Below, one piece after another: positions 17,853 to 25,841 of a DNA stretch of 64,000 nt. Each line of letters starts with the position of its first letter. Position 1 is the stretch's first letter. A program made the position numbers and the translations under genes. A model generated the notes under the pieces. It searched no databases. It worked only from the letters and a program-made list of their open reading frames with translations, and was not told where the DNA came from. Source of the stretch: Actinopolymorpha alba DSM 45243. GTDB taxonomy: Bacteria; Actinomycetota; Actinomycetes; Propionibacteriales; Actinopolymorphaceae. Location: positions 1,577-65,576 of the forward strand of contig NZ_KB892759.1 in assembly GCF_000373925.1 (NCBI RefSeq), given 5' to 3'.

Positions 17853-18374
17853 ATGGGGATTCCGGCCAAGCTGCTCGGCGAGGACGAGCAGCTCGTCATG
17901 AGCATGCGGACCCACTGGAAGATCATGATCGGTCCGGTGCTCCTCCTGCTCTGTACTGCCGCGGCGGCGGTCGTCCTGGTGGCGCTGATTCCGGCCGGTG
18001 AGTACCAACAGTGGGTCCAGCTCGGCATCGTCGTGCTCGCTGGCCTCGCCGTCCTGATCTACTCGGTCTGGCCGTTCCTCAACTGGATCGCCTCGACCTA
18101 CGCCGTCACCGACCGGCGCCTCATCACCCGCCAGGGCGTCATCACCCGCACCGGTCGTGACATCCCGCTGACCCGCGTCAACGACGTCTCGAGCGAGCGC
18201 GGCCTCATCGACCGGCTGCTCGGCTGCGGCACCCTCGTCATCTGGTCCGCCGGCGAGCAGGGCAAGGTGACCCTGCCCGACGTTCCGCACGTCGAGGACG
18301 TCCAGCGGATGATCTCCGAACTCGTGTACGCCCGCGAGGACGACGACGAGGAGACCCCGGAGCGTCGCCGCTGA
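17853..18374 (+). CDS. PH domain-containing membrane protein (bPH2/DUF304)
   Basis: A 173-aa protein with two transmembrane helices at about residues 26-48 and 56-76, followed by a bacterial PH-like domain (TYAVTDRRLITRQGVITRTGRDIPLTRVNDVSSERGLIDRLLGCGTL pattern, here quoted in fragments: AVTDRRLITRQGV, IPLTRVNDV). Such YdbS/YdbT-like proteins are of unknown function and are membrane-anchored with the PH domain facing the cytosol. GGAG lies before the ATG giving MGIPAKLLGEDEQ; an upstream ATG is less likely. It is probably co-transcribed with birA. Confidence 0.85.
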   Translation: MGIPAKLLGEDEQLVMSMRTHWKIMIGPVLLLLCTAAAAVVLVALIPAGEYQQWVQLGIVVLAGLAVLIYSVWPFLNWIASTYAVTDRRLITRQGVITRTGRDIPLTRVNDVSSERGLIDRLLGCGTLVIWSAGEQGKVTLPDVPHVEDVQRMISELVYAREDDDEETPERRR

Positions 18375-18410
18375 GCTTCGCGGCTGGCTCCTTCGACGGG
18401 CGGGGTCATC

Positions 18411-18416
18411 TAGGCT
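18411..18416 (+). promoter_or_regulatory. -10 box of leaderless enoyl-CoA hydratase promoter
   Basis: TAGGCT lies 7 nt before the ATG, with no Shine-Dalgarno. Confidence 0.45.
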
Positions 18417-18423
18417 GCTGGGC

Positions 18424-19221
18424 ATGTCGGAGACGTCGTACGGCGGTGTTCGGGTCCGGCGCGACGACGCCGGTCACGTGGCAGAACTCCTTCTTGACCG
18501 TCCCGACGCCCTGAACGCCATCTCGACGGCACAGGCGGAGGCGATCGGGCGGGCAACCGCCGACCTGGCCGCCGATCCGCGCGTCCGCGCCGTCGTCATG
18601 TCGAGCACCACTGAGAAGGCGTTCTGCGTGGGTGCCGACCTGAAGGAACGCAGCGGCTTCAGTGACGCCGACCTGTGGCGGCAGCGGCCGGTGATGCGGC
18701 GGGCGTTCGGGGGTGTGCTCGACCTGCCGGTGCCGGTGGTCGCGGCTGTTCACCGGTACGCGCTTGGCGGCGGCTTTGAGCTGGCCCTGGCCTGCGACCT
18801 GATCGTGGCCGACGAGACCGCGGTGTTCGGGCTTCCGGAGGTGTCCGTCGGGTTGGTACCCGGCGGAGGCGGCACCCAGTTGCTCGTCCGCCGGATCGGT
18901 TGGTCCCGCGCGGCCGACCTGATCTTCTCCGCGCGCCGGGTCGAGGCCAGTGAGGCGTACCGCCTCGGGTTCGTCGACCGGCTGGTGCCGCCCGGACGCG
19001 CGCTGACCGTGGCGATGGAGGTCGCGACCCAGGTCGCGGCCAACTCCCCAGTCGGGGTCCGCAACGCCAAGCGGGCCTTGCGGCACAGTCTGGGCGTCGA
19101 TCTCGCGGTGGGCCTTGAGATCGAGGACGCGGCCTGGCGGGCGACGGCGTTCTCACCGGACCGCCGGGAGGGCATCGCGGCGTTCAACGAGAAGCGCCCG
19201 CCGGTGTGGCCCGCTGAGTAG
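18424..19221 (+). CDS. enoyl-CoA hydratase/isomerase family protein
   Basis: A 265-aa crotonase-fold protein. Both hydratase glutamates are present: Glu in YALGGGFELALACDLI and Glu in FGLPEVSVGLVPGGGGTQ, and the oxyanion-hole backbone lies in FCVGADLKERS. It should hydrate 2-enoyl-CoA; the presence of both Glu residues favours hydratase over isomerase. The neighbour 150 nt downstream is HMG-CoA lyase, so methylglutaconyl-CoA hydratase in leucine breakdown is an attractive but unproven reading. A palindrome at 19258 separates the two genes. Confidence 0.9.
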   Translation: MSETSYGGVRVRRDDAGHVAELLLDRPDALNAISTAQAEAIGRATADLAADPRVRAVVMSSTTEKAFCVGADLKERSGFSDADLWRQRPVMRRAFGGVLDLPVPVVAAVHRYALGGGFELALACDLIVADETAVFGLPEVSVGLVPGGGGTQLLVRRIGWSRAADLIFSARRVEASEAYRLGFVDRLVPPGRALTVAMEVATQVAANSPVGVRNAKRALRHSLGVDLAVGLEIEDAAWRATAFSPDRREGIAAFNEKRPPVWPAE

Positions 19222-19257
19222 CTGAGTCGAGGCCTGACTGCGGTGCGAGGATCCAAA

Positions 19258-19277
19258 TGATCACGTATACGTGATCA
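19258..19277. repeat. TGATCACGTATACGTGATCA perfect palindrome, copy 2
   Basis: A perfect 20-bp palindrome 36 nt after the enoyl-CoA hydratase stop and 97 nt before the HMG-CoA lyase start. Same family as copies at 15345, 26767, 35866 and 35928. Confidence 0.8.
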
Positions 19278-19373
19278 ATCAGTCATAGCGCGCGACTTGG
19301 ACGGACGCGCCATAGCGTGAGCGCCAGGACGCAGCTGCCCAGTCGAGCGAGACTGGAGGGGGAGGTGGACGCG

Positions 19374-20285
19374 ATGCGACTGCCGGGTGAGGTTTCTCTG
19401 CGGGAGGTGGGTCCGCGCGACGGGCTCCAGAACGAACCACCGGTCCCGACCGAAGCCAAGATCGAACTCATCGACGCGCTCTCCAAGACCGGTCTCTGCC
19501 GGATCGAGGCGGTCAGCTTCGTCCACCCGAAGGCCATCCCGCAGATGGGCGACGCCCTGGAGGTGTGGTCACGGATCGCCAGGCACCCCGACGTGCGTTA
19601 TTCGGCCCTCGTACCCAACCTCGTCGGCGCCCGCCGAGCGCTCGACGCCGGGCTGACCGAGATCGAGGTCGTCGTCTCGGCGTCCGACACGCACAACCGC
19701 GCGAACCTCAACCGTACGACTGAGGAGTCGCTGGCCGATCTCCGTCCGATCATCGACCTCGCCCACGCATCCGGGGCGTCGTGCCAGGTCGTGGTGTCGA
19801 CGGCGTGGGGCTGCCCGTACGAAGGCGACGTCCCGGTCGACCGCACGCTCTCTGTCGCGCAAGCCGCGGTTGACGCTAGCGCGGACTCGCTCGCGTACGG
19901 CGACACCACCGGGATGGCCACGCCCACGCGGGTGGAGGAGTTGGTGGCGAGGACGTTCGAGCGGCTTCCTGGCGTGGCGTTGACCCTGCACTTCCACAAC
20001 ACCCGTGGCACGGGTCTGGCCAACCTGCTCACCGCCCTGCAGATGGGTGTGACCGACTTCGACGCGAGCGTGGGCGGTCTTGGCGGGTGCCCGTACGCAC
20101 CCGGTGCGAGCGGCAACATCGCCACCGAGGAAGTCGTCCACATGCTGCAGGACATGGGCGTCTCGACCGGTGTCAACCTCGACCTGCTGCTGGAGGTCGC
20201 GGCCCGCGCGGAACGCATGGTCGGACATCAGGTGCCCTCGCAGGTGCTCCGCGCTGGACCCCGGACCCGCACGGTCGCCGGCTGA
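19374..20285 (+). CDS. hydroxymethylglutaryl-CoA lyase
   Basis: Cleaves HMG-CoA to acetyl-CoA and acetoacetate, the last step of leucine breakdown. The 303-aa TIM-barrel protein opens with VSLREVGPRDGLQNEPPVPT, where RD of the DRE-TIM motif is visible, has metal-binding His residues in LHFHNTRGTG, and the catalytic-Cys loop GGLGGCPYAPGASGN. ATG is preceded by GGAGGGGGAGG. It follows the enoyl-CoA hydratase on the same strand and is convergent with a lipoprotein gene. Acetoacetate produced here could be activated by the acetoacetyl-CoA synthetase at 60 kb. Confidence 0.93.
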   Translation: MRLPGEVSLREVGPRDGLQNEPPVPTEAKIELIDALSKTGLCRIEAVSFVHPKAIPQMGDALEVWSRIARHPDVRYSALVPNLVGARRALDAGLTEIEVVVSASDTHNRANLNRTTEESLADLRPIIDLAHASGASCQVVVSTAWGCPYEGDVPVDRTLSVAQAAVDASADSLAYGDTTGMATPTRVEELVARTFERLPGVALTLHFHNTRGTGLANLLTALQMGVTDFDASVGGLGGCPYAPGASGNIATEEVVHMLQDMGVSTGVNLDLLLEVAARAERMVGHQVPSQVLRAGPRTRTVAG

Positions 20286-20304
20286 CCGTCGTAACCCCGC
20301 CCTG

Positions 20305-20865
20305 TCAGCGGCCGTACGTCGGGCTCTTGCTGTGCATCGGGTGGGACGCGGTGGCGGTCGCCATCACACCGGTGGCGGTGGCGACATGCCAGGTGAACTT
20401 CTTACCCGAGAAGGTGTCGGTGAACGCGTTACCCCGCACCATGCCGGGCCTGCGGTCCTGGATGAACGTGTAGAGCGGCCGGTTGTTGAGGGCAAGCTGC
20501 TTGGTCTTCTCTGGCCGGGTCACGATGCTGAACGTGCCGTTGATGCCCGGCATCTTGCTGGTGACCGTGCTGACGGAGACGGTGTACGGTCGCCACACGG
20601 CCGCGCAGGCGGTCACACACTTGATCGACGTGTGCTTGTCGACGTTGTTGACGTAGAGCGCCATCCCGCTGCCGTTGACCAGCACCTTGCCGATGCCGTC
20701 GACCTCCTCGGTCTTGACGACGGCGGCGCCGGGCGAGGCCGCGTCCGTCACCGACATCGACGCCGTGGGAGAGGGGTCTCCAGACCCTCCACATCCGGCG
20801 GCCAGGACAGCCATCGTCCCGGCAGCGCTCGCAAGGAGCCAGACCATTCGCCTTGTAGATCTCAT
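20305..20865 (-). CDS. lipoprotein with Yx(FWY)xxD repeats
   Basis: A 186-aa exported lipoprotein. The N-terminus has basic residues, a hydrophobic stretch and a lipobox LAAGC at about residues 21-25, followed by a Ser/Thr/Pro-rich linker. The mature part contains the GMALYVNNVD and RPLYTFIQD segments characteristic of the small secreted family of unknown function (COG4315), plus two Cys residues (IKCVTACAAVW) that could form a disulfide. The start is taken at MRSTRRMVWLL because it begins the signal peptide. It is convergent with HMG-CoA lyase and divergent from the response regulator. Confidence 0.8.
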   Translation of the reverse strand: MRSTRRMVWLLASAAGTMAVLAAGCGGSGDPSPTASMSVTDAASPGAAVVKTEEVDGIGKVLVNGSGMALYVNNVDKHTSIKCVTACAAVWRPYTVSVSTVTSKMPGINGTFSIVTRPEKTKQLALNNRPLYTFIQDRRPGMVRGNAFTDTFSGKKFTWHVATATGVMATATASHPMHSKSPTYGR

Positions 20866-20995
20866 CAAAGTGTCCCCCCGCATCGTGCTGGTGAGCACGT
20901 ACCCTCGCCCGGTCGCGTTCAATCGGCGGGCCGCGAGCGGTCGTGTCCGCGCCGCGGGTCGGACCGTGAACACCCGCCCAGCACCTGATCCGCCG

Positions 20996-21001
20996 TACGA
21001 T
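20996..21001 (+). promoter_or_regulatory. -10 box before response regulator ATG
   Basis: TACGAT ends 6 nt before the ATG at 21008, consistent with leaderless initiation and with that early start. Confidence 0.4.
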
Positions 21002-21007
21002 CAGGCA

Positions 21008-21862
21008 ATGACGAGAAGCGGCTCGATGGTGAGCGAGCAGAGTGGTCGGCGAGGGACGAGTCGCCCGCGGAGTGAGCGAGTCGTCGAACGCGACCATGAG
21101 AGCTGGAGCGGCTCGATGGTGAGCGAGCAGAGTGGTCGGCGAGTGACAGGTCGCCCGCGAGGCGAGGCGGAGACGTCCCACAGCATCCTTCTCGCTGAGG
21201 ATGACATGGCGATCTCTGACCCGCTGGCGCGGGCGCTGCGGCGGGAGGGGTACGACGTCGAGGTGACCTCCGAGGGTGAGGCGGCGCTCGGCAGTCTCAT
21301 AACCGGCGGCTTCGACCTGCTGGTGCTCGATCTTGGCCTGCCCGACATGGACGGACTCGAGGTCTGCCGCCGGCTGCGGCTGGATGGCAACCGCGTACCC
21401 GTGCTGGTCCTCACCGCGCGGGCTGACGAGGTCGACACGGTGGTCGGTCTCGACGCGGGCGCGGACGACTACGTGACCAAGCCGTTCCGGCTGGCCGAAC
21501 TCCTGGCCCGGGTGCGGGCGCTGCTGCGCCGGGCCCCCGAGGCGTGGTCAGAGCCCGTTGCCGGGGCCGAGGACGCTGGTGTCAGGATCGATGTCGAGTC
21601 CCGGCGTGCCTGGCTCGACGGCGAGGAGCTGCACCTGACCGCCAAGGAGTTCGATCTTCTGCGGGTGCTGGTGCGCGAGACTGGCCGGGTCGTGACGCGC
21701 GAGCAGCTGATGCGGGAGGTGTGGGAGACAACGTGGTGGTCGTCGACCAAGACGCTGGACATGCACATCTCCTGGCTGCGCCGCAAGCTCGGGGACGACG
21801 CGTCCGATCCGCGCTTCATCACCACAGTGCGCGGGGTCGGTTTCCGGTTCGAGCGAGGTTGA
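21008..21862 (+). CDS. response regulator transcription factor, OmpR/PhoB family
   Basis: A DNA-binding response regulator. The receiver domain starts at about residue 58 (SILLAEDD), with phospho-acceptor Asp108 in LLVLDLGLPDMDG and Lys in YVTKPF; a winged-helix output domain follows (LTAKEFDLLRVLV ... RRKLGDD ... TVRGVGFRFE). Ahead of the receiver is an unusual roughly 57-residue arginine/serine-rich leader created by a 90-bp in-frame duplication (SGSMVSEQSGRR twice). The ATG used here has a well-placed -10 box; alternatives are the ATG at 21116 or GTG at 21143, which would remove most of the leader. The sensor kinase gene follows by 7 nt, so they form one operon. Confidence 0.88.
   Translation: MTRSGSMVSEQSGRRGTSRPRSERVVERDHESWSGSMVSEQSGRRVTGRPRGEAETSHSILLAEDDMAISDPLARALRREGYDVEVTSEGEAALGSLITGGFDLLVLDLGLPDMDGLEVCRRLRLDGNRVPVLVLTARADEVDTVVGLDAGADDYVTKPFRLAELLARVRALLRRAPEAWSEPVAGAEDAGVRIDVESRRAWLDGEELHLTAKEFDLLRVLVRETGRVVTREQLMREVWETTWWSSTKTLDMHISWLRRKLGDDASDPRFITTVRGVGFRFERG
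21017..21159 (+). repeat. 90-bp-period direct repeat at the response regulator 5' end
   Basis: Two copies of about 53 nt beginning AGCGGCTCGATGGTGAGCGA (21017-21069 and 21107-21159), identical over the first 37 nt and close to identical beyond. The period is a multiple of three, so the frame is kept. Confidence 0.85.
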
Positions 21863-21869
21863 GCGCCTG

Positions 21870-23054
21870 ATGCGACGCCGGCTCGTCGTCACCACAGTCG
21901 TGATCGCGCTCGTCACCGCGACGCTGTTCGCGCTGCCGGTGGTGGTGTACGGCTGGCACTACTTCGGTGGCGGTTGGACCGAACGCTTCGCGCTGCTGGG
22001 TTTCGGTGTGGTCGCCGCGGTGGTGGCGGTCGCGATCGGGGTGTGGCAGGCGCGTGGGCTGTCCCGCTCCCTGGTGGAGTTGGCCGAGGCGGCGGAGCGG
22101 CTCGGCTCTGGTGATCCACGCCCGCACCGGCTCCGTTACGGGCTACCCGAGCTTGATCGGGCCGCGCAGGCGCTGGACAAGAGCGCCCACCGGATCGCCG
22201 AGATGCTCGCGGTGGAGCGCCAGCTGTCACAGGACGCCTCACACCAGCTGCGTTCGCCGCTCACCGCGCTGTCGATGCGCCTGGAGGAGATCCTCGCGAC
22301 GAAGGATCCGGCGGTGGTCCGGGAGGAGGCGGCGATCGCGCTCGGTCAGGTCGAGCGCCTCTCCCACGTGGTCGACCGGCTTCTGTCCCAGAGCCGCGGC
22401 TCGCACACGGCCCGGCAGACGGTGGTCGACGTCGACCAGGTCGTACGCCAGCAGGTCGCGGAGTGGCGGCCGGCGTACGACGGGGTGGGGCGGCACATCG
22501 AGGTGACGGGGGAGGCCGGTCTGTCGGTCGCGGCGACGCCCGGGACCCTCGGGCACGTCCTCGCGACCCTGCTGGAGAACTCCCTCCACCACGGCGGGGG
22601 CACAGTGGTGGTCCGGCGGCGTATGACCGGCCCCTCGCTGGGCGGCTCGGTGGTGGTCGAGGTGGCCGACGAGGGACCGGGGGTGCCGGCGGAGCTCGGG
22701 CAGCGGATCTTCGAACGCGCGGTCAGTGGCCGCAGCGGCACCGGCCTCGGGCTCGCGCTCGCCCGTGACCTCGCGGAGGCGGGCGGTGGCCGGTTGGAGC
22801 TGATCTCGCGTCGTCCGGCGGTGTTCGCGGTGTTCCTACCGCAGGGTGGGCAGAACGCGCATGCCGCGCAGAGCGGTCAGGTAAGCCAGAGTGAGCAGAG
22901 CGCGCAGTACGCCGAGATCCCAGGCGGACCGGGCATCCCAGGCGGTCCAAGCGGCCTGGCCGATCAGGCGGATCCCGCGGGCGACGAGAGCCGGGTCTCG
23001 GTTTCCTCGTCCAGCCTGGCGCCGGCGGGCGCGCGGAAGACGAAGCGCCGGTAG
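21870..23054 (+). CDS. sensor histidine kinase
   Basis: A 394-aa membrane sensor kinase. Transmembrane helices lie at about residues 5-28 and 41-62 with a very short extracytoplasmic loop, then a HAMP-like linker, the H-box DASHQLRSPLTAL (His125), N-box LLENSLHHGG, G1 DEGPGVP and G2 GRSGTGLGLALARDL. The short loop suggests it senses in the membrane or via a partner. After the ATPase domain there is a 60-residue Gln/Ser/Gly/Pro-rich tail whose last 30 codons overlap the GtrA gene on the other strand. It is the partner of the adjacent response regulator. Confidence 0.92.
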   Translation: MRRRLVVTTVVIALVTATLFALPVVVYGWHYFGGGWTERFALLGFGVVAAVVAVAIGVWQARGLSRSLVELAEAAERLGSGDPRPHRLRYGLPELDRAAQALDKSAHRIAEMLAVERQLSQDASHQLRSPLTALSMRLEEILATKDPAVVREEAAIALGQVERLSHVVDRLLSQSRGSHTARQTVVDVDQVVRQQVAEWRPAYDGVGRHIEVTGEAGLSVAATPGTLGHVLATLLENSLHHGGGTVVVRRRMTGPSLGGSVVVEVADEGPGVPAELGQRIFERAVSGRSGTGLGLALARDLAEAGGGRLELISRRPAVFAVFLPQGGQNAHAAQSGQVSQSEQSAQYAEIPGGPGIPGGPSGLADQADPAGDESRVSVSSSSLAPAGARKTKRR

Positions 23055-23473
23055 GACCAGAACCTCAACAGCGTGCCGAGCCCGATGCCGACCAGGTTGG
23101 CGACGCCGTTGGACATCGGGTCGCGCAGGTGGAGGACGTAGTTGACGAACGCCAGGACAGCGAGGTTGATGACGAGCCCGGCCAGGTTGAGCAGGAAGAA
23201 GAGGGTGTACTCCTGGTGGACGGCCCGGCGTTGGGTGTGCCGCCAGGTCCAGTGCCGGTTGCCGAGGTAGGCGACCACCGTGGCGAGGACGACGGAGATC
23301 GTCCGCGCGGTCAGTGGCTTGTGGTGCAGTGGACCGTCGCCGTCGAAGCCGTACCGGAGCAGGCTGAAACCGCCCATGTCGACGACGAAGGCGACCGCGC
23401 CGACCAAGCCGAACTTCGCCACCTCGTGGATGAGATGGCGAACTTTTCCGTAGAGCGTGTCGATCGGCTTCAC
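22964..23473 (-). CDS. GtrA family membrane protein
   Basis: A 169-aa protein of the GtrA family, four-helix membrane proteins linked to transfer or flipping of polyprenyl-linked sugars or to cell-wall polysaccharide modification. The typical opening VAKFGLVGAVAFVVDMGGF and the GNRHWTWRH loop are present, with four hydrophobic segments. I chose the GTG giving VKPIDTLYGKV; a longer frame starts at an ATG 29 codons upstream. Its 3' end overlaps the kinase gene by 91 nt in convergent orientation, unless the kinase tail is longer than in vivo. The cell-envelope genes at 41-54 kb are its possible functional partners. Confidence 0.85.
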   Translation of the reverse strand: MKPIDTLYGKVRHLIHEVAKFGLVGAVAFVVDMGGFSLLRYGFDGDGPLHHKPLTARTISVVLATVVAYLGNRHWTWRHTQRRAVHQEYTLFFLLNLAGLVINLAVLAFVNYVLHLRDPMSNGVANLVGIGLGTLLRFWSYRRFVFRAPAGARLDEETETRLSSPAGSA

Positions 23474-23584
23474 GGCACCTCGCGGAGACGGACGGTGACG
23501 GGCGTCCGGCGAGCCTACCTGTCCTGAGTCGGACCGCCGGCGTCGGTACGCCAAGTACACACCAGATCCGGCACATTTGCCGGA

Positions 23585-23621
23585 GTTGATCGACGGCCCG
23601 GTCTCGGCTACCGCCGATCAA
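23585..23621. repeat. GTTGATCGACGGC inverted repeat, degenerate copy 3
   Basis: Arms GTTGATCGACGGC / GCCGATCAAC with partial pairing, resembling the arms at 6535 and 10673. It lies in the short gap between the GtrA leader and the amidase 3' end. Confidence 0.4.
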
Positions 23622-23635
23622 CCCCTTCGGGCTCG

Positions 23636-25357
23636 TCACTGCATGAGGTCGGCGACCTCAGCGGCGGAGAGCCGCCCGCGGGCCGGATCGGCGGCCGCCG
23701 CGGGCACCGTGCCCCGGGCCGCCATCGCCGTCGTGGTGCTGCGCGCACTCGAGGCGGGTGGGTTGGGAGGCCGACGCCAGTGCCAGTCGGTGCTGGCTTG
23801 GTACGCCGCAGCGACGGACAGGAGCCGGTCCTCGGCGTACGGCAGGCCACCGAGGATGGTGCCGATCGGCACGCCGTCACCGGTGAAACCGATCGGGAAC
23901 CCGATCTCCGGCAGGCCCAGGATGTCGAACGGCACCGGCCCGGTCTGCACCACCACGTCGCAGGTGTCGAAGATCTGGTCGAGCACGCGGTCGAGAAGAA
24001 GCAGCTTGGCTCGCTGTCCGGTGAGGAACTCCGTCCCTCCGAGCAGCGCGCCCTGCAACCAGCCGGTCACCGACACCCCGAACCCGCGCAGGTTGTCGCG
24101 CAGATAGGGCATGAACGGCTCCGCGCGCTCGGGGAGACGGACGTTGTTGAACGCGTTACCCGTCAGCAGATCCCACTCGTCGGGGAACGGCACGTCCACG
24201 AGCGTGGCACCCGGGATCGCCGCCAGCGTGGACAGGAAGGCCGCTCGGGCCCGCGCGGTCGCGGAGGTGCCGCTGGCATAGCCGGGGAGCACGCCGATCC
24301 GCGTCTTCCACCGCAGCTTCACCTTCCCCCGGTCGTACACCGGTGTCGCGGCGGTAATGAGGTCGGGCACCGGTGGCAGCCCCTGCGTCCGCGGGTCGGC
24401 GGGGTCCTCACCGGCCATCGCGGTCAGCATGATCGCGGCGTCCTTGGCGTCGCGGGCGAGCGGACCGGGATGGTCGCGGGTGTAGCTCAACGGGATGATG
24501 CCGTGCAGCGGCACCCGACCCATGGTGGGTTTGAGTCCGGTGAGGTTCTGGGCGTTGGACGGTGCGGTGATCGAGCCGCCGGTCTGCGTGCCGGTGCCCG
24601 AGGTGGCCATCCGGCCCGCGACGGCCGTGGCCGTACCCGTCGAGGAGCCACCGGGATCGATGCTCGGGTTGGTCGGCGTCCAGGCGTTGACGGTGGTGAT
24701 GACGCCGGCCGGGGTGGTCGCCCGGGTGGTGGCGAGTGGGCCCATCTGGGTCTTGCCGAGCACGATCGCGCCGTTCGCCTTCAGTTTCGCCACAGGCGTG
24801 GCGTCGTACGGCGGCACGAAGTCCCGGTAGAGGAAGGAGTTGGCGGTCGTCGTCACGCCTTCGGTGAAGTAGTTGTCCTTGATGGCAAGGGGAATGCCGT
24901 GTAGGGCGCCCCGGCGTGGTGAGCCGGCCGCGGTCCGGGCCGTCTGGAGCGCGGCGCTCGCCAGGACGAGGTTGAACGCCTGGTAGGTCTGGTCCCATGC
25001 GCCGATCCGGCTGAGGTACGCCTCGACGAGCTTCTCCGGCGTGAGCTTGCCGGCCCGGATCATCCAGGCCGCCTCCGAGAGGGTCAGCTCCGTCGGGTCT
25101 GCCATCGCCTCCGGGCGCGGCTTGGTGTAGGCGTTCGGCTGGTCCAGTGCCGGGTTGCCCTTCACCGGAGCGCCGCTTGGCGCGAGTGCCGTGGGGGCGA
25201 GCCGGCTCGCCGCCGGACCGGAGGTGGTCAGGGCGCTGGCGGCGTGTGCCGGAGCCGGAAGGGCAACGGCGCCCGCGGTCGAGGCGGCGGCCAGGGCGGC
25301 GGCACGGGCGAGGAACGCCCGGCGGTCGACCGTGCGGTCGAGGGGTTCGGTCGTCAT
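23636..25357 (-). CDS. Tat-exported amidase (amidase signature family)
   Basis: A 573-aa amidase-signature hydrolase. The N-terminus carries a twin-arginine signal (DRRAFLARAAALAAAS, cleavage after APAHA), so it is exported folded. The Ser-cisSer-Lys triad is visible: Lys in GIPLAIKDNYF, cis-Ser in DPGGSSTGTA, and nucleophile Ser in TGGSITAPS. It would hydrolyse an extracellular amide, substrate unknown. The start at MTTEPLDR overlaps the upstream small gene's stop by ATGA, indicating translational coupling; an ATG four codons earlier is also possible. The C-terminus after about residue 540 is Ala-rich and not part of the fold. Confidence 0.92.
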   Translation of the reverse strand: MTTEPLDRTVDRRAFLARAAALAAASTAGAVALPAPAHAASALTTSGPAASRLAPTALAPSGAPVKGNPALDQPNAYTKPRPEAMADPTELTLSEAAWMIRAGKLTPEKLVEAYLSRIGAWDQTYQAFNLVLASAALQTARTAAGSPRRGALHGIPLAIKDNYFTEGVTTTANSFLYRDFVPPYDATPVAKLKANGAIVLGKTQMGPLATTRATTPAGVITTVNAWTPTNPSIDPGGSSTGTATAVAGRMATSGTGTQTGGSITAPSNAQNLTGLKPTMGRVPLHGIIPLSYTRDHPGPLARDAKDAAIMLTAMAGEDPADPRTQGLPPVPDLITAATPVYDRGKVKLRWKTRIGVLPGYASGTSATARARAAFLSTLAAIPGATLVDVPFPDEWDLLTGNAFNNVRLPERAEPFMPYLRDNLRGFGVSVTGWLQGALLGGTEFLTGQRAKLLLLDRVLDQIFDTCDVVVQTGPVPFDILGLPEIGFPIGFTGDGVPIGTILGGLPYAEDRLLSVAAAYQASTDWHWRRPPNPPASSARSTTTAMAARGTVPAAAADPARGRLSAAEVADLMQ

Positions 25358-25656
25358 GGCTTCCGCCATTCGACGCTGATCGACGGATAGAGCATCGGCG
25401 CGGGTTGCTGGGACAGCGCCCTGCCGGTAGCCGGGTCGGAACCCGCCGGCGCCGGAAGCTGGTAGGCGGCGAGCGCGGTGACGGTGCCGCGCATGAAGGA
25501 ACGCAGCGATGCCAGGACCGAGTCCCGGCCTGGTGCGCCAGTCTCCGGGTCGGCGGCGGTGCCGGCGGGAAGCTGGTCGAGGTCGATTCCGAGGGACGCG
25601 AGCCGAGCGCGGATCATCACGTCCAGCTCGGCGTCAGTCGGCGGTGTCACTGCCAT
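25354..25656 (-). CDS. small hypothetical protein coupled to the amidase
   Basis: A 100-aa protein, no recognised family. It begins MAVTPPTDAELDVMIRARLA and ends LYPSISVEWRKP, with an acidic/amphipathic N-terminal half and no signal peptide, Cys or membrane segment. The ATG is preceded by GGAGAG. Its stop overlaps the amidase start by 4 nt, so the two are likely one operon and this protein may act with or before export of the amidase; that is inference. Confidence 0.65.
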   Translation of the reverse strand: MAVTPPTDAELDVMIRARLASLGIDLDQLPAGTAADPETGAPGRDSVLASLRSFMRGTVTALAAYQLPAPAGSDPATGRALSQQPAPMLYPSISVEWRKP

Positions 25657-25778
25657 GGCTCTCCTCTGAGGGACGGAGGTGATGGCCAACTGTCGGGGGA
25701 CGCTGTGTCGGGCGCGTATCGCCCGCATCACCCCATGGTGACGGGACTCTTCGGATATGCGTCATCACCCAGGTGGCC

Positions 25779-25803
25779 GCCCCCGGAAGGAAGCTCCGGG
25801 GGC
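25779..25803 (-). terminator. GC-rich hairpin after the RibD/DHFR-like gene
   Basis: Perfect 9-bp stem GCCCCCGGA / TCCGGGGGC with a 7-nt loop, 39 nt past the stop of the minus-strand reductase gene. There is no U-tract, as with other hairpins in this window. Confidence 0.5.
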
Positions 25804-25841
25804 GTTCCCCATGAGCCCGGCAGGGGCGCCGCGGAGTGGTG

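Noticed and set aside
20675-21007. Longer N-terminus for the response regulator
   Set aside because: It overlaps the divergent lipoprotein gene and the promoter region, and has no similarity.
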